From assembly GCF_000734895.2 (NCBI RefSeq), contig NZ_CP011382.1, positions 1,714,700-1,778,699 on the forward strand: 64,000 nt of DNA. The letters are read 5' to 3'. Made by a program: the position numbers and the translations under genes. Source of the DNA: Calothrix sp. 336/3. Its GTDB lineage: Bacteria > Cyanobacteriota > Cyanobacteriia > Cyanobacteriales > Nostocaceae. Shown here one piece after another: positions 28,973 through 37,210 of the stretch. The notes beneath the pieces were generated by a model. That model ran no database searches. It had not been told where the DNA came from and saw only the letters and a program-made list of their open reading frames with translations. Positions within the stretch are counted from its first letter, which is position 1; the number at the start of each line of letters is the position of its first letter.

Positions 28973-30259
28973 CTAATTGGGACGCTGAATAATTGATTCC
29001 ATCACCCGACGCTTATTCTTCGGGTCAATAGCGACTAAGCGCACATATTCACCACCATACTCAGCTAAACAAGATTCTACCGTGGAAATGGCATCAGAGT
29101 CGCCATTAATTTGTCCCACACTGCAACTTTGCCAGGAACCCATACGAAAACGTCGTTCATCAACGTGTTCCACACCGATTTTATAACCTTGGGCAAGGAT
29201 ATCGCGGATTTTCTCTTGGGTTTCTAGGTTTAAAGAATTTGGGGAGACAACAGGACTGTCATAGGCGCGATAATAATTATTGTTGTGTGGCTGGTTTTCT
29301 GACTGATTTTCTGACTGATTTTCTGCGGAAGTTGCAGGTTTGGAGAGACTGCGAGAATACAAACCGCGATTATATTCTGTCACCAATTGGGAATCTTCCA
29401 CCCGTTTTTGTTCTCCCACGATACGATTACCCATTTCCAGCAGTTGGGAGAGGTTGAAGTGGGGTTTATTAAATATTGGCTTACCTTCGAGACTATTCAC
29501 CACTCGTTGGGATACTTTCTCTACACCCACCTGATGAATAAACTCTCGAATTTGCTGATCATAAATCCGCGATCGCAGCGCACTAAAAAAGTCCACAGAC
29601 TGATTCACAAAAGTATCAACTAACTGTTCAATCTCCTTGGAAGTCAGTTCATCTTCGGCAAAGATTCCCCCCACAATCCCCACCTTGTCATCACGGTCGG
29701 GTTGCCAGTAGAATTTCTCCATCCGCCCATCCCGCACCAAGGGAGCATAGAGGGTAGTGAAATCATTGCCGGTGACGATAATGGGTACACGGTACAAGGG
29801 TGTCGCATCATAGCTACCAGGTAACTGCACATCCGTAGGATTATCAGCAATATTCATCAGTGTGGCATTCACCAACTGAGTATTTACCGTGTATTGTGTC
29901 CCCTCATCAAATCTTCCCGCACCCGCATCTAAATCATTAATCATCAAGACGCACATTTTTCCCCGCACCTTGATTAATTCCGAGGTTTCACGGTAACGCA
30001 AGCGAATTAATCTCGCAGGATCACCCGCATCGGGACTTTCCAACTCACCACCAGAAATCAGGGTGACTTCTATTCCCATTCTTTCAAAAACTAATTCGCA
30101 CTGAAAAGATTTACCCTCACCCTTACGTCCATGGATACCTAGAATTAAAGGTACACGAATACCAGGTAAATCCAGAAAATTCTTCGTGATGTGAACTGCC
30201 AACTTGTCAAGGAAGCGGGGAGCGATGTAGTAACCCATATTCTGCGAAACCAATTGCAC
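28973..30259 (-). CDS. rca: Ribulose bisphosphate carboxylase/oxygenase activase (cyanobacterial, with SSU-like domain)
   Basis: A 428-residue AAA+ ATPase that remodels inhibited Rubisco. The Walker A is 'GIHGRKGEGKS' (residues 41-51), the Walker B 'CVLMINDLDAGAGR' near 102-115, and the arginine-finger region 'VTGNDFTTLYAPLVRDGRM' follows. After a Q/N/S-rich linker (about 300-345), residues 346-428 form a small-subunit-like (SSUL) domain, with 'GYKIGVEHVDERRFRMGSW' closely resembling the RbcS repeats of the carboxysome protein CcmM. In cyanobacteria this domain is thought to target activase to carboxysomal Rubisco. No rbc genes are nearby. It is divergent from aroC. Confidence 0.96.
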   Translation of the reverse strand: MQLVSQNMGYYIAPRFLDKLAVHITKNFLDLPGIRVPLILGIHGRKGEGKSFQCELVFERMGIEVTLISGGELESPDAGDPARLIRLRYRETSELIKVRGKMCVLMINDLDAGAGRFDEGTQYTVNTQLVNATLMNIADNPTDVQLPGSYDATPLYRVPIIVTGNDFTTLYAPLVRDGRMEKFYWQPDRDDKVGIVGGIFAEDELTSKEIEQLVDTFVNQSVDFFSALRSRIYDQQIREFIHQVGVEKVSQRVVNSLEGKPIFNKPHFNLSQLLEMGNRIVGEQKRVEDSQLVTEYNRGLYSRSLSKPATSAENQSENQSENQPHNNNYYRAYDSPVVSPNSLNLETQEKIRDILAQGYKIGVEHVDERRFRMGSWQSCSVGQINGDSDAISTVESCLAEYGGEYVRLVAIDPKNKRRVMESIIQRPN

Positions 30260-30331
30260 TGCTGAAACATTATGTTACGTTTTTTGTGACATTGATACAG
30301 TTAGATTCATGAATCACTTCACAATGCTGCT

Positions 30332-30448
30332 ATGACGACTTATTTACCCCGTCAATCTCGCACCACACATCAGGATTTACCACCCTTAGAAAGTGAGGAA
30401 AGCTTAATTTTACCAAGTCACAGTCTGGACTGGCTCTACTTCAGGTAA
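30332..30448 (+). CDS. Possible small ORF upstream of aroC
   Basis: A 38-codon frame (MTTYLPRQSRTTHQDLPPLE...) sits between rca and aroC and stops 33 bases before aroC. It is fairly polar, with acidic residues in the middle and an aromatic tail (LDWLYFR). It has no clear Shine-Dalgarno and no recognised relatives, so it may be chance or a leader peptide; the placement in the aroC 5' region is the only reason to note it. Confidence 0.25.
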   Translation: MTTYLPRQSRTTHQDLPPLESEESLILPSHSLDWLYFR

Positions 30449-30481
30449 AATACATAATTCAGAACCTTTCTCCTCAACATC

Positions 30482-31573
30482 ATGGGCAATACTTTTGGTC
30501 ATTTGTTTCGCATCACGACTTTCGGCGAGTCTCACGGGGGTGGAGTGGGAGTTGTAATTGATGGTTGTCCGCCACAATTAGCGATTTCAGCAGAGGAAAT
30601 TCAGGTAGAATTAGATCGCAGACGACCAGGACAAAGTAAGATTACTACGCCCCGCAAAGAAGAGGATAAGTGTGAGATTCTCTCCGGGGTATTTGAAGGT
30701 AAAACCCTGGGAACACCGATCGCCATCATCGTGCGCAACAAAGATACTCGCCCCCAAGATTACGACGAAATGGCACAAAAGTATCGCCCTTCCCATGCAG
30801 ATGCTACCTATGATGCTAAATATGGTATTCGTAACTGGCAGGGTGGTGGTAGATCCTCAGCCAGAGAGACAATTGGTAGAGTTGCCGCAGGGGCGATCGC
30901 CAAGAAAATTCTCCAACAAATTGCCGGAGTAGAAGTCATTGGTTACGTCAAACGCATTAAGCACCTCGAAGGAATTGTAGATCCCAATCAGGTGACTATG
31001 GAACAGGTGGAAAGTAACATCGTCCGTTGTCCCGATGCGGAATGTGCCGATAAAATGATTGAACTGATTGAGCAAACTGGCAAACAAGGTGACTCAATCG
31101 GTGGTGTGGTGGAATGTATTGCCAGAAATGTCCCCAAGGGTTTAGGTAGCCCCGTTTTTGATAAGTTAGAAGCAGATATCGCTAAGGGTGTCATGTCCCT
31201 ACCTGCAAGCAAAGGTTTTGAAATTGGTTCCGGTTTTGCTGGTACTACCCTCACAGGAATTGAGCATAACGACGAATATTACATCGACGAAAACGGAGAA
31301 ATTCGCACCGTCACCAACCGCTCTGGTGGTATTCAAGGTGGTATTTCTAACGGCGAAAATATTATTATTCGTGTAGCATTCAAACCCACTGCAACCATCC
31401 GCAAAGAACAAAAAACCGTTACCAAGGAAGGGGAAGAAACCATGTTAGCAGCCAAAGGGAGACACGATCCCTGCGTTTTACCCCGCGCTGTTCCCATGGT
31501 AGAAGCCATGTTAGCCCTGGTATTATGTGACCATTTATTACGCCATCACGGACAATGTGACATCTTATCCTAG
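30482..31573 (+). CDS. aroC: Chorismate synthase
   Basis: A 363-residue FMN-dependent enzyme that converts 5-enolpyruvylshikimate-3-phosphate to chorismate, the last common step to aromatic amino acids, quinones and folate. All three family signatures are visible: [17 protein letters not shown] near 15-31, '[17 protein letters not shown]' near 113-129, and '[18 protein letters not shown]' near 330-347. Length is standard. The ATG at 30482 gives [20 protein letters not shown], the canonical N terminus. It is monocistronic, followed by a short hairpin at 31603. Confidence 0.98.
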   Translation: MGNTFGHLFRITTFGESHGGGVGVVIDGCPPQLAISAEEIQVELDRRRPGQSKITTPRKEEDKCEILSGVFEGKTLGTPIAIIVRNKDTRPQDYDEMAQKYRPSHADATYDAKYGIRNWQGGGRSSARETIGRVAAGAIAKKILQQIAGVEVIGYVKRIKHLEGIVDPNQVTMEQVESNIVRCPDAECADKMIELIEQTGKQGDSIGGVVECIARNVPKGLGSPVFDKLEADIAKGVMSLPASKGFEIGSGFAGTTLTGIEHNDEYYIDENGEIRTVTNRSGGIQGGISNGENIIIRVAFKPTATIRKEQKTVTKEGEETMLAAKGRHDPCVLPRAVPMVEAMLALVLCDHLLRHHGQCDILS

Positions 31574-31602
31574 GGTTATGCATGATTAATTTTACCCTTG
31601 TG

Positions 31603-31618
31603 CAGGCATTTCTGCCTG
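31603..31618. terminator. Hairpin after aroC
   Basis: CAGGCA-TTTC-TGCCTG forms a six-pair stem 30 bases after the aroC stop. It resembles the hairpin at 28918 in loop and stem order, with a G-C to A-T change at the stem base. There is no T-run. Confidence 0.4.
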
Positions 31619-31662
31619 TGCAGAGCTACAAGTGATTATCAAAACCAGCAATCCCCAAACCC

Positions 31663-32603
31663 TTGAAAACTGACAGCATCTTTTACAGCATCTTCCAGAG
31701 CTTCCCCAATACCTTCTTTGAACTCATTAACCAACCACCATCCCTAGCCCAGGTTTACCAATTTTCCTCAGTGGAAGTCAAGCAGCTAGCATTTAGAATT
31801 GATGGTGTGTTTCTTCCTAATACCCTAGAATTACCCATTTACTTTGCTGAGGTGCAATTCCAACCTGATAAAAAGTTTTACTCTCGCTTCTTCACCGAAA
31901 TCTTTAACTATCTTGATAAGTAGATCGGTGTGAAAATTTCAATGTATGTCATTGCGAATGAAACGAAGTGAAATGAAGCAATCCCAAGGGTTATGCCGAT
32001 TTTACATTCTGTTACATAGTTAGGTTTATTCTCACCGACTTACTTAAAACTGAATTAACTAACAACTGGTGCGGTGTTATCATCTTTCCCAACCGCAGCA
32101 TCAATACAGGAATCACCGAAAGATATACAGAATTACTCAACTCACCACGAGTCACAGTTGTTTATCTTGACGAATTAGCCACAACCGAGACATCATCAAT
32201 CGGGATTGAGACAGTCAAACTAATTATCGAACCCGAAACAACTGCCACAACCAAAGCTCTAGAGCTAGTAAATACTACCCGTCAAGAAATTGCCGATGTC
32301 ACCCAACAGCGAGAAATTATAGAATTAATAGAGAAGATACTCATTTACAAACTGCCGCGTTTAAGTCGGGAGGAGATAGGAAAAATGTTTGGACTTCGTG
32401 AATTAAAGGAAACAAGATTTTATCAAGAGGTGTTTGCTGAGGGAAAAGATGAAGGTAAACTCGAAGGCAAACTCGAAGGTAAATTGGAAACTATCCCCCA
32501 GTTAATTGCCCTAGGATTAACTATTGAACAGATAGCCCAAGCATTAGATTTAGATGAACAAATTGTCAGACAAGCTGCACAAAATCAGTCATCTAGTAGT
32601 TAA
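31663..32603 (+). pseudogene. Broken Rpn-family recombination-promoting nuclease/putative transposase (DUF2887)
   Basis: The reading starts at TTG 31663 with MKTDSIFYSIFQSFPNTFFE, the N terminus of the DUF2887/Rpn family, and is open to a stop at 31921 (86 residues). After a 118-bp insertion the same protein resumes, in another frame, at about 32043 ('NNWCGVIIFPNRSI', 'VVYLDELATTE'). It ends at 32603 with the usual helical tail bearing 'EGKLEGKLEGKLE' repeats. Joining the sequence across the insertion still leaves a one-base frame difference, so the gene is broken twice. The PD-(D/E)xK nuclease core is at the N terminus ('FRIDGVFLP', 'FAEVQFQ'). Confidence 0.85.
31923..32040. mobile_element. 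118-bp MITE with TA target duplication (IS630/Tc1-mariner type)
   Basis: The element begins GATCGGTGTGAAAAT and ends ATTCTCACCGACT. The reverse complement of the end (AGTCGGTGAGAAT) matches the beginning at most positions, giving terminal inverted repeats of about 13 bases. It is flanked by TA at 31921-31922 and TA at 32041-32042, the target-site duplication of the IS630/Tc1-mariner superfamily. It has no coding capacity. An inner palindromic segment runs from ATTGC to GCAAT around 31951-31983. It interrupts the DUF2887 gene. Boundaries are inferred from the repeats and the restored flanking protein. Confidence 0.75.
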
Positions 32604-32727
32604 TTGTTATCGAAGTGAAAAGAAATCTGCGAGCAACGATTAGATACTTTTCCTGCTAATCTACCTACACAAATATCGAAATTCTCAACAAGGATTTCTT
32701 CCCATAAATCATATTTATACTCCCAGA

Positions 32728-33006
32728 ATGAATCTAATTACAATTATTGGTTTGTTAGCAGGAACTTTCACAACCATGGCATTTATCCCGCAAATGGTGA
32801 AAACATGGAAAACGAAATCAGCCAAAGATTTATCCTTAATCATGTTAATTACCTTAAATGTGGGGACTTTATTATGGCTAATCTACGGCATTGCCATTAA
32901 TTCCTTACCAGTGATTCTTGCCAATGGATTTACATTAATTTTCCATATTATTAACCTATCCCTTAAAATTAAATATGGTAAGAACTTCTCCAAAAAACAC
33001 CTGTGA
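32728..33006 (+). CDS. SemiSWEET-type sugar transporter (PQ-loop/MtN3)
   Basis: A 92-residue protein with three transmembrane helices. The PQ-loop motif is 'FIPQMVKTWKTKSAKDLS' near residues 21-38, where the PQ in helix 1 acts as a hinge in SemiSWEET dimers that carry sugars by facilitated diffusion. The TM3 motif 'LILANGFTLIFHIINLSLK' matches relatives. It is cyanobacterial in length and order. Its last codons overlap the GTG start of the radical SAM gene by four bases (33003-33006), which suggests translational coupling. The sugar is unknown. Confidence 0.9.
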   Translation: MNLITIIGLLAGTFTTMAFIPQMVKTWKTKSAKDLSLIMLITLNVGTLLWLIYGIAINSLPVILANGFTLIFHIINLSLKIKYGKNFSKKHL

Positions 33007-34625
33007 CATCATCTGTATTTGCTGCGGAACGAATTTTATTTACCCCAACAACTCCTGAACCTGACGCAATTCCCCTAATTTTTGCCTTCCCGAATGAATA
33101 TAGTGTGGGGATTACCAGTTTAGGCTATCAGATTGTTTGGGCAACTTTCGCACTTCGGGATGATGTGCAAGTCAGTCGGTTATTTACGGATATTCATGAA
33201 CAATTACCCCGACACCCTGAAATTGTTGGTTTTTCTGTGTCTTGGGAATTAGATTATGTGAATATTCTCAATTTGCTGGAGTTCTTAAATATTCCTTTGA
33301 GAAGTCAGGAACGTAGTCAACACCATCCCATTATATTTGGTGGTGGTCCTGTTCTCACAGCTAATCCTGAACCCTTTGCAGATTTTTTTGATGTTATCTT
33401 ATTAGGAGATGGAGAAAATTTACTCAGTGAATTTATCACCAGATTCCAAGAAGTTAGAGGAGCAGAAAGACAGACAAAATTACAAGCTTTAGCTCAGGTT
33501 CCAGGTATTTATATTCCCAGTTTGTACGCAGTGGAATATCATGGTACAGATGGAGCAATTAAATCGATAGAACCGATTGCTAGTCAAATTCCCCCAGTGA
33601 TTCAAAAGCAAACCTATCGGGGAAATGTCCTCTCTGCTTCCACTGTGGTGACAGAAAATGCAGCTTGGGAAAATATTTTCATGGTGGAAGTGGTACGTAG
33701 CTGCCCAGAAATGTGTCGCTTTTGTTTAGCTAGCTACTTAACTTTACCCTTCCGCACAGCAAGTATTTCAGATTCCTTAATTCCTGCTATTGAGCAAGGT
33801 TTACAAGTTACAAATAGATTGGGTTTATTGGGTGCTTCGGTGACTCAACATCCGGAATTTTCAGATTTATTAGATTATATTAATCAGCCAAAATATGATG
33901 ATGTCCGTTTAAGTATTGCTTCGGTGAGAACGAATACTGTCACGGAGAAATTAGCGTCTACCTTAGCTCAAAGAGATACCAAATCTTTAACGATCGCCGT
34001 CGAAAGCGGTTCGGAGAAAATTAGAAAAATTATTAATAAAAAGCTAGACACCCAGGAGATTATCCAAGCAGGAATTAATGCTAAATCTGGTGGTTTGTCA
34101 GGGTTAAAACTCTATGGGATGGTGGGGATTCCAGGGGAAGAAATGGAAGATTTAGAAGCGACGGTGGCAATGTTACGCAACATGAAAAAAGCTGCTCCCG
34201 GATTACGCTTAACCTTTGGTTGTAGTACTTTTGTCCCCAAGTCTCATACCCCATTTCAGTGGTTGGGGGTGAATAAACAGGCAGAAAAACGTTTACAATT
34301 TCTCCAGAAGCAACTTAAACCCCAAGGTATAGATTATCGTCCAGAAAGTTATAATTGGTCAATTATTCAAGCTTTAATATCTAGGGGCGATCGCCGTCTT
34401 TCCCAACTCCTAGAAATTACCCGTAACTATGGCGATTCCCTTGGTAGCTACAAACGCGCGTTTAAGGAATTAAAAGGCAAAATTCCCGACTTAGATTTCT
34501 ATGTTTTTAGCAACTGGTCAACGGAACAAATATTACCTTGGCATCATTTGCATGGACCCCTACCCCAGTCTACACTACTAAAGCACCTAGCTGAAGCACA
34601 AAGTCATGGAGATTTGGGATTTTAG
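33003..34625 (+). CDS. B12-binding-domain-type radical SAM protein
   Basis: A 540-residue radical SAM protein. The N-terminal third is a cobalamin-binding-like Rossmann domain ('IVGFSVSWELDYVNILNLLE', 'IIFGGGPVLTANPEPF', 'DVILLGDGE') but lacks the DxHxxG motif that ligates cobalt. The [4Fe-4S] cluster motif is 'CPEMCRFC' near residues 233-240, followed by the barrel ('IAVESGSEKIRKIINKK', 'KLYGMVGIPGEEMED'). Related cyanobacterial proteins are of unknown reaction; some cousins are methylthiotransferases or cyclases. The GTG start overlaps the SemiSWEET stop. The family length is typical and no frame break is seen. Confidence 0.88.
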   Translation: MTSSVFAAERILFTPTTPEPDAIPLIFAFPNEYSVGITSLGYQIVWATFALRDDVQVSRLFTDIHEQLPRHPEIVGFSVSWELDYVNILNLLEFLNIPLRSQERSQHHPIIFGGGPVLTANPEPFADFFDVILLGDGENLLSEFITRFQEVRGAERQTKLQALAQVPGIYIPSLYAVEYHGTDGAIKSIEPIASQIPPVIQKQTYRGNVLSASTVVTENAAWENIFMVEVVRSCPEMCRFCLASYLTLPFRTASISDSLIPAIEQGLQVTNRLGLLGASVTQHPEFSDLLDYINQPKYDDVRLSIASVRTNTVTEKLASTLAQRDTKSLTIAVESGSEKIRKIINKKLDTQEIIQAGINAKSGGLSGLKLYGMVGIPGEEMEDLEATVAMLRNMKKAAPGLRLTFGCSTFVPKSHTPFQWLGVNKQAEKRLQFLQKQLKPQGIDYRPESYNWSIIQALISRGDRRLSQLLEITRNYGDSLGSYKRAFKELKGKIPDLDFYVFSNWSTEQILPWHHLHGPLPQSTLLKHLAEAQSHGDLGF

Positions 34626-34669
34626 ATAGGAGAATTTAACTAGCAAAAAGATTCAGGAGAAAATTTTTC

Positions 34670-34858
34670 ATGCAAACGACAGCAGAATTTTACTGTGCTT
34701 ACTGTGGAGAAACAAATTTAACTTTTATTGATATCACTGGTGGATACCAGCAATCCTATGTAGAAGACTGTCAAGTTTGTTGTCGTCCGAATATTCTCTA
34801 CATCCGTATTGATGAGGACACACTAGACGTAGAAATTGACACCGAGTACGAAGGTTGA
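34670..34858 (+). CDS. CPXCG-motif cysteine-rich protein
   Basis: A 62-residue small protein with four cysteines in two pairs, CAYC near residues 8-11 and CQVC near 33-36, likely forming one zinc ribbon, with 'YVEDCQVCCRPN' a family hallmark. The acidic C terminus is 'DEDTLDVEIDTEYEG'. Members of this CPXCG-containing family are widespread in cyanobacteria and proteobacteria and have no known function. It follows the radical SAM gene (44 bases) and overlaps or abuts the SRPBCC gene, making a probable operon. Confidence 0.85.
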   Translation: MQTTAEFYCAYCGETNLTFIDITGGYQQSYVEDCQVCCRPNILYIRIDEDTLDVEIDTEYEG

Positions 34859-34878
34859 ATTTAGAGGTTTTTCTTTCC

Positions 34879-35337
34879 ATGCTGCACTTCAAATACTCCT
34901 CTGTAATTAATGCACCAGTAGAGGTAGTTTGGAAATTTCACGAAAGAATGGACGTTCTCCAACTACTTACCCCTCCTTGGCAACCTGTACAAGTTCTCCG
35001 TCGAGAAGGGGGACTACATATCGGTGCAATTACGGAATTTCGTTTATTCTTAGGACCTCTTCCTTTACGCTGGTTAGCTCGTCACACGGAATACGAAGAG
35101 TATAAATTGTTCACAGATGAGCAAATATCAGGACCCTTTGATTCTTGGGTACATCATCATATATTTACTCCGGAAAATGGCAAAACTCGTTTAACTGATG
35201 ACATTTCCCTGGGGATTCCTGGGGGAGAAACCAGTGAATTTATCGGTGGATGGTTAGTGCAACTTCAACTTGAAGCAATGTTTCGTTATCGTCATCAAGT
35301 GACGCAACGGGAGTGTGAAAAGTTAGCTATTCGGTGA
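34879..35337 (+). CDS. SRPBCC-family protein (polyketide cyclase/START-like)
   Basis: A 152-residue helix-grip-fold protein. The start 'MLHFKYSSVINAPVEVVWKF' is the classic SRPBCC opening strand and helix; 'GPFDSWVHHHIFTPENGKTR' is the central strand pair, and the long C-terminal helix follows. The family binds hydrophobic ligands; no ligand can be named. An upstream TTG at 34855 would overlap the previous gene by four bases, but the ATG at 34879 has AGAGG about 12 bases upstream and gives the family's normal start, so I use it. It is the last gene of the short operon and is followed by a terminator. Confidence 0.87.
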   Translation: MLHFKYSSVINAPVEVVWKFHERMDVLQLLTPPWQPVQVLRREGGLHIGAITEFRLFLGPLPLRWLARHTEYEEYKLFTDEQISGPFDSWVHHHIFTPENGKTRLTDDISLGIPGGETSEFIGGWLVQLQLEAMFRYRHQVTQRECEKLAIR

Positions 35338-35441
35338 TGGAAGGGGAAGGAAAGGATATTTTCTCTCATCTATCTTTAAGAGGGACAATTCCCTTCATCA
35401 GAAACTTATCAATCAAATTCTTTATTTAAAGAAAATATGAA

Positions 35442-35477
35442 AGTTCAGGTTCAGTAGTTGTCCTGAGCTTTTTTTTT
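35442..35477 (+). terminator. Rho-independent terminator
   Basis: AGTTCAGG (35442-35449) pairs with CCTGAGCT (35462-35469) with one G-T pair around a 12-base loop, followed by nine T residues (35469-35477). It ends the operon whose last gene is the SRPBCC protein. Confidence 0.8.
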
Positions 35478-35597
35478 GCTCATACTAATTAAATATTTTC
35501 TTACGTTAAAATACTGATTTTCAAATTTTACCGTTGGCAGGTTGGTAATTGTCAACGATATTTTCATGCAGAAATATCAAATTTTTATAAAAAAATC

Positions 35598-36305
35598 ATG
35601 TTCAAACAGAATATCAAGTTTTTATTTCAGAGTCATCTAATTTTAACAACTATACTACTGACTCTATTTCCTTTGGTGACAAGAGCTTGGGGACAACAGA
35701 CAACTAATTCACCCGCATCTGTTTGTCCCACAGAAAATTTATTACCTAAACGTCGTTATGAAACAGAGAAATATCATATATATATATGTCGAGGAGATAG
35801 GATAAACACCCTCGGTTATTTTGTGAGAATAGCCAAAACAGATGGTCATAAAATTACCTTACCAGTTACAGGGAATAGTGGGGAAATTTATCGAGCAGAA
35901 AAAGCAGAAATTACCCATATTATTAACCCCTACGAAGTAACAGTAAATAAGCGGGGAAGAACAATTTTTCGAGAACGGGTAGAGAGGGCGATCGCCGGAG
36001 ATGGAAATCCTCTAGCTACAGGATGTCCCCAGGGTAGTAAAACCTTTATCGAAGCAGAAACTAATGATTTTTTCCTCTATATTTGTGGTGATAGTTCCCC
36101 TAACAGCTATGTAGCAGTGACTCGTAACGATAATGAAAAAGTTACTGCTTGGTTACAAAATCATGGAAATCAACAACCAAATCAATATGTTGCAGTTAAG
36201 GGAGATTTGCGTTATGTCCTCAATTCGGAAGTTTTAACCATTTCTTCCAATGGAGAAGTTATTTATAAAGAGAGACTCTTAAGAGTTATAGCAGTTGCTA
36301 AATAG
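35598..36305 (+). CDS. Secreted protein with internal duplication, function unknown
   Basis: A 235-residue exported protein with a signal peptide (residues 1-33; hydrophobic core LILTTILLTLFPLVT). The mature part holds two related halves of about 95 residues. Each begins with Cys-Pro ('CPTENLLPKRRYETEKYHIY', 'CPQGSKTFIEAETNDFFLYI'), has a second Cys in 'ICRGD' or 'ICGD', and ends with a strand ending in RERVERAIA or KERLLRVIA. The paired cysteines could form one disulfide in each half. I do not recognise a named domain. It is monocistronic, preceded by a terminator and followed by heptamer repeats. Confidence 0.8.
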   Translation: MFKQNIKFLFQSHLILTTILLTLFPLVTRAWGQQTTNSPASVCPTENLLPKRRYETEKYHIYICRGDRINTLGYFVRIAKTDGHKITLPVTGNSGEIYRAEKAEITHIINPYEVTVNKRGRTIFRERVERAIAGDGNPLATGCPQGSKTFIEAETNDFFLYICGDSSPNSYVAVTRNDNEKVTAWLQNHGNQQPNQYVAVKGDLRYVLNSEVLTISSNGEVIYKERLLRVIAVAK

Positions 36306-36307
36306 GT

Positions 36308-36335
36308 GAGTAATGAGTAATGAATAATGAGTAAT
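36308..36335. repeat. Heptamer tandem repeat (GAGTAAT type)
   Basis: Four adjacent heptamers read GAGTAAT, GAGTAAT, GAATAAT, GAGTAAT, immediately after the stop of the secreted protein. It is one base away from the GGGTAAT family. The rest of the 304-base gap (36306-36609) holds no gene. Confidence 0.6.
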
Positions 36336-36609
36336 GAATTAACTCTTGAAACCCTTAATATTTCGTAGGTAGTTCCGAAATAATAATTGTGAATCTATCT
36401 TAAAACCATTATGGGATAAGAAGTGTTTCTAATTCACATCAGGTGTAACTATTGAGTTAATACAAAGGGTTTTCAGACTTTCCCCTAGGATAACCCTCAC
36501 CCCATCCCCTGGAAATATCACCCTCAAGGGTACTCAAAACCATCCGTAAATCTCAGGAAATTATCTGAAGTCTCTTTTGTAAGTTAAAAACAAAAGGAAA
36601 ATTTCAGCT

Positions 36610-37131
36610 ATGACTACAACTATTAAATGTCCCATCACCAAGCCAGTTTTACAAGTTGGTTCTAAAGGTCAAAGTGTTAGAGAAATGCAACAAATTCTCA
36701 ATCAAAGACTCGCAGAATTTGATGTGATTGCCCTATCTCCTTTACAAATTAAAGTAGATGGTGACTTTGGTATTCTCACCCAAAATGCTGTTAAATATTT
36801 GCAATGTCTTGCTTACTTAACAGTTGATGGTGTGGTGGGAGTGAAAACTTGGACATTCCTGTGTGATGGTACTAGTAGCTTACCTGTTTTACGTGTGAAA
36901 AGTACCGGAAATATTGTCAAATTAGTACAGCAAGCTTTAAAAGAAGGTGCATACTATACAGGTACTGTTGATGGTGTATTTGGTGCTATCACCGAGAAAG
37001 CTGTGAAAGAATTTCAAGTCAACCGCTCTTTAGTTGCTGATGGTATCATTGGACGGAAAACTTGGGATGCATTAATTAAATTAGATGTGCATTCTTTCAG
37101 TTGCCACACAAGCATTTATCCTGGTTGTTAA
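36610..37131 (+). CDS. Peptidoglycan-binding protein with two PG_binding_1 domains
   Basis: A 173-residue protein made almost only of two PG_binding_1 domains, residues 10-83 and 95-160. Each has the pattern 'L-x-x-G-x-x-x-x-x-V-x-x-x-Q-x-x-L' and ends in 'D-G-x-x-G-x-x-T-W' ('VDGVVGVKTWTFL', 'ADGIIGRKTWDAL'). There is no signal peptide, which is odd for a wall-binding role; it may leave the cell otherwise or act inside. The C-terminal tail has two cysteines ('SCHTSIYPGC'). It has a good AAGGAAA site 10 bases upstream of ATG 36610. Confidence 0.88.
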   Translation: MTTTIKCPITKPVLQVGSKGQSVREMQQILNQRLAEFDVIALSPLQIKVDGDFGILTQNAVKYLQCLAYLTVDGVVGVKTWTFLCDGTSSLPVLRVKSTGNIVKLVQQALKEGAYYTGTVDGVFGAITEKAVKEFQVNRSLVADGIIGRKTWDALIKLDVHSFSCHTSIYPGC

Positions 37132-37158
37132 TTGCATAATTAAATCTACACAACAATA

Positions 37159-37190
37159 CCCCCTGCTAATAATTTAGTGGGGGCAATTTT
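37159..37190. terminator. Terminator-like hairpin between convergent genes
   Basis: CCCCC (37159-37163) pairs with GGGGG (37179-37183) around a 15-base loop and is followed by CAATTTT. It lies between the convergent peptidoglycan-binding and carbohydrate-kinase genes and may act in both directions. Confidence 0.55.
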
Positions 37191-37210
37191 GATGACTTTT
37201 AACCTTGACT

